DNA from: Bacteroidales bacterium
GTDB lineage: Bacteria > Bacteroidota > Bacteroidia > Bacteroidales > FEN-979
DNA: 64,000 nt
NCBI GenBank assembly: GCA_025355465.1
Contig: JANXZO010000034.1
Coordinates: forward strand, 49,581-113,580
Direction: 5' to 3'
Of the stretch, positions 62,215-64,000 are shown one piece after another; position 1 is the stretch's first letter; the number at the start of each line of letters is the position of its first letter. Under the pieces are notes generated by a model. That model worked only from the letters and a program-made list of their open reading frames with translations. It was not told where the DNA came from and searched no databases. Made by a program: the position numbers and the translations under genes.

Positions 62215-63900
62215 ATGGAACAGGATAAAAACAAGCTGCCTTCGAATTTTTACAGAATGACGAGGCCTGAGTACTTCTCAGATTCAGAAATTATTTATGA
62301 TGCAATTTTACCCAAGGAACAGTTGGCATATGAATTAGCACAAATCACAACTAATCAGAAACAAGATGAATTTGAAAAGCTTTGTAGGAAATTAGTCGAA
62401 AAACTTATTACTCCGAATATAATTCCTCAGGTGGGACCCACCGGGGGTGGAGACGGTAAAACTGATGCCGAAACCTACACGGTTTCATCGGATATTTCTG
62501 ATAGATGGTTTGTTCCTGAAAATGGTTGGACGAAAAATGAAAAATGGGCATTCGCATTTAGTGCAAAAAAAACATGGAAAGAAAAGGCTGATAGTGATAT
62601 AAAAAAGATAATCGATTCAAAAAGAGATTTTACAAGGGTATATTTTATTACAAATCAAACTCCCTCTAGTAAAAGTAAAAAGAAAGCCCAGGATGACTTA
62701 ATCGCCAAATATGGAGTTGATGTTGTCATTCTTGATGGTATTTGGATTTTAGAAAAGATATATTCTGATAAGTTATTTGATATCGTTATTGATGCACTTA
62801 ATTTATCTGAAGTATACAATAAAAAGCAAGTACTTGTTGGTAAAAATGACGCTGAACGTAACAGAATACTCAAAGATCTTGAAGAAAAAATTCAGAATCC
62901 TAACAGATACTCTGAATTTGATTTTCAGTTGGTGGAAGATGCACTTGATGCTGCAATACTCTCGAGAAACATGGAACAATCTAGAGATGAGATTGAAGGT
63001 AAATTCGCAAGAGCGGTAAGGTTCTGTAAAAAGTTAAATCAAGATAAACAATGGATTCGAATATATTATCATAAAGCATGGACTCATCTTTATTATTTTG
63101 ATGATTTTGCATCGTTTTTAGGAGATTACATTGAATTTAAAAAGTACATCACTACGACTTCATCTATTTCAGAGATTGAGTTATATGTTAATTTATTCAA
63201 TTCATTAAGAGGTTTTTGTGACGCAAATTGCGATTTATTATCGTATAAAGTTGATCTTAAGAAAGAAAGAGAGGATTTGTATAAGATTTTAGATGAATTT
63301 TCTAACATAGAGGAGAAGCCATGCTCATCACTAAGGGCAAAATTCTTTAAAGCAATCGAACAATTAATAGATTCCAAACACGAAGATACTTCTTCAAATG
63401 CATATCTTAAGGAGTTATCGGGATATTTCTCATTAAGTATTGGAATGATAGATTTTCCTTTTGAATCCTTTAAAAATTTAATTGAAGAGTTAGGATTATT
63501 ATTTCCAGATGATTCAGAATTTGATAACCTTATTGATATAATAGCAGCAATAGATGAAAAACGTAGCTCTGAATTATCAGCAGGCAGGACTTTTTTAAAA
63601 AGGGCAGGACAGAAATTTGTTTCAAAGCGCTACAAAGAAAGCATTATATATTTTGGAAAGTCGATTCTTAAACTTGCAAAAGAAGAAAGTAAGGATAGTT
63701 TATATATCGCTTTAAAAGGTCTAGGTCATGCTTATAATGCAATGGATCTACCTCTAGCTTCTAATAATTGCTTTCTTTCAGCAAGTTCAATTGCATTCAA
63801 AACATGGCATGAAAAAGGAATATTTGATAAACGTGTATTTGATAGTATAAAAAATTTAGTAATAAGAAACTGTTTTGATTTTATTTTTCGATTCTGTTAA
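62215..63900 (+). CDS. Mrr-like nuclease plus TPR-like protein, 3' end cut by an IS; candidate phage defence
   Basis: Start chosen at 62215 (MEQDKNKLPSNFYRMTRPEYF), 561 codons. Residues about 75-125 contain a PD-(D/E)xK restriction-type core: PTGGGDGKTDAETYTV, then ENGWTKNEKWAFAFSAKKTWKEK with the A-x-K catalytic pattern. The rest is helical and TPR-like (AGQKFVSKRYKESIIYFGKSILKLAKEESKDS). Nuclease-plus-helical-repeat proteins of this style are known antiphage effectors. The gene is much more AT-rich than its neighbours and has its own terminator boundary. The last codons (NCFDFIFRFC) come from an IS5-family end, so the natural C-terminus is missing. Confidence 0.72.
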   Translation: MEQDKNKLPSNFYRMTRPEYFSDSEIIYDAILPKEQLAYELAQITTNQKQDEFEKLCRKLVEKLITPNIIPQVGPTGGGDGKTDAETYTVSSDISDRWFVPENGWTKNEKWAFAFSAKKTWKEKADSDIKKIIDSKRDFTRVYFITNQTPSSKSKKKAQDDLIAKYGVDVVILDGIWILEKIYSDKLFDIVIDALNLSEVYNKKQVLVGKNDAERNRILKDLEEKIQNPNRYSEFDFQLVEDALDAAILSRNMEQSRDEIEGKFARAVRFCKKLNQDKQWIRIYYHKAWTHLYYFDDFASFLGDYIEFKKYITTTSSISEIELYVNLFNSLRGFCDANCDLLSYKVDLKKEREDLYKILDEFSNIEEKPCSSLRAKFFKAIEQLIDSKHEDTSSNAYLKELSGYFSLSIGMIDFPFESFKNLIEELGLLFPDDSEFDNLIDIIAAIDEKRSSELSAGRTFLKRAGQKFVSKRYKESIIYFGKSILKLAKEESKDSLYIALKGLGHAYNAMDLPLASNNCFLSASSIAFKTWHEKGIFDKRVFDSIKNLVIRNCFDFIFRFC

Positions 63901-64000
63901 GCATAAGCCTGATCATTGCTAATTGGATCATCGTTTCACTTGTATCAGTCAGGTATTCATAGTCTTTACTGAGTCTTCGGTAACTTTCAAACCAGGAGAA
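63864..64000 (-). mobile_element. IS5-family element, right-edge copy (incomplete in window)
   Basis: The terminal inverted repeat AAGAAACTGTTTTGATT (63864-63880) matches the end at 45003 and is followed by the end of a transposase gene on the minus strand. Most of the element lies outside the window. Confidence 0.8.
63881..64000 (-). CDS. IS5-family transposase, C-terminal end only
   Basis: Forty codons up to the stop at 63881: FSWFESYRRLSKDYEYL, then DTSETMIQLAMIRLMLNRIEK. The RLSKDYE and AMIRLM patterns are the usual end of IS5-group transposases. This copy provides the C-terminus missing from the fragment at 45135. It has inserted into the 3' part of the Mrr-TPR gene. Confidence 0.85.
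   Translation of the reverse strand, partial: FSWFESYRRLSKDYEYLTDTSETMIQLAMIRLMLNRIEK

Overview
The window is chromosomal DNA of a member of the Bacteroidota. Two predicted secreted proteins carry type IX secretion sorting domains (type B at 14203-15330, type A with BACON repeats at 39695-42625). The primary sigma factor has the short N-terminus of that phylum, and several genes are preceded by the phylum's TTG...TAnnTTTG promoter (for example rpoD and rpsO). I cannot assign a genus.

1-26400 is ordinary core genome: rpoD (partial), the rpsO-pnp operon, an aldehyde dehydrogenase flanked by two copies of a palindromic repeat, aroE, a ComA-family gene, a TPR gene, glmM, recR, a badly damaged clpB, nth, bcp, recA, a TPR lipoprotein, an Hpt protein, an outer-membrane barrel protein, and a nucleotide-sugar run (phosphohexomutase, rfbD, UDP-glucuronate decarboxylase, ugd).

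26450-33314 looks like a damage-response mutagenesis cassette: a LexA/CI-like S24 repressor, a Y-family polymerase and a DnaE-type polymerase. It has been invaded by a four-helix-bundle gene lying between 36-bp inverted repeats and by an IS200-like element. The dnaE reading frame has taken up two palindromic intergenic-type repeats in frame.

33321-42625 returns to metabolic and envelope genes: STAS protein, acylating aldehyde dehydrogenase, methyltransferase, M49-like peptidase, SPFH protein, cysC and a large secreted BACON protein.

42626-50900 is a decaying mobile-DNA region. It holds two multiply frameshifted genes, fragments of two transposases, a radC cut at both ends, a zeta-toxin-like pair, a complete IS21 element and a tyrosine recombinase that has lost its catalytic domain.

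50843-64000 appears to be an integrated phage-like element that begins at a tRNA 3'-end remnant. It carries an AAA_14/DUF4143 ATPase preceded by 33-bp tandem repeats, a repressor/excisionase-like switch with a palindromic candidate operator, a 1308-aa primase-helicase, an array of about ten GTTGGCAC-type octamers, a small head module (S49 protease, likely capsid protein and neighbours) and an AT-rich Mrr-like nuclease-TPR gene that resembles a phage-defence effector. That last gene is cut at its 3' end by an IS5-family element running off the window. No rRNA, intact tRNA or CRISPR array was seen.
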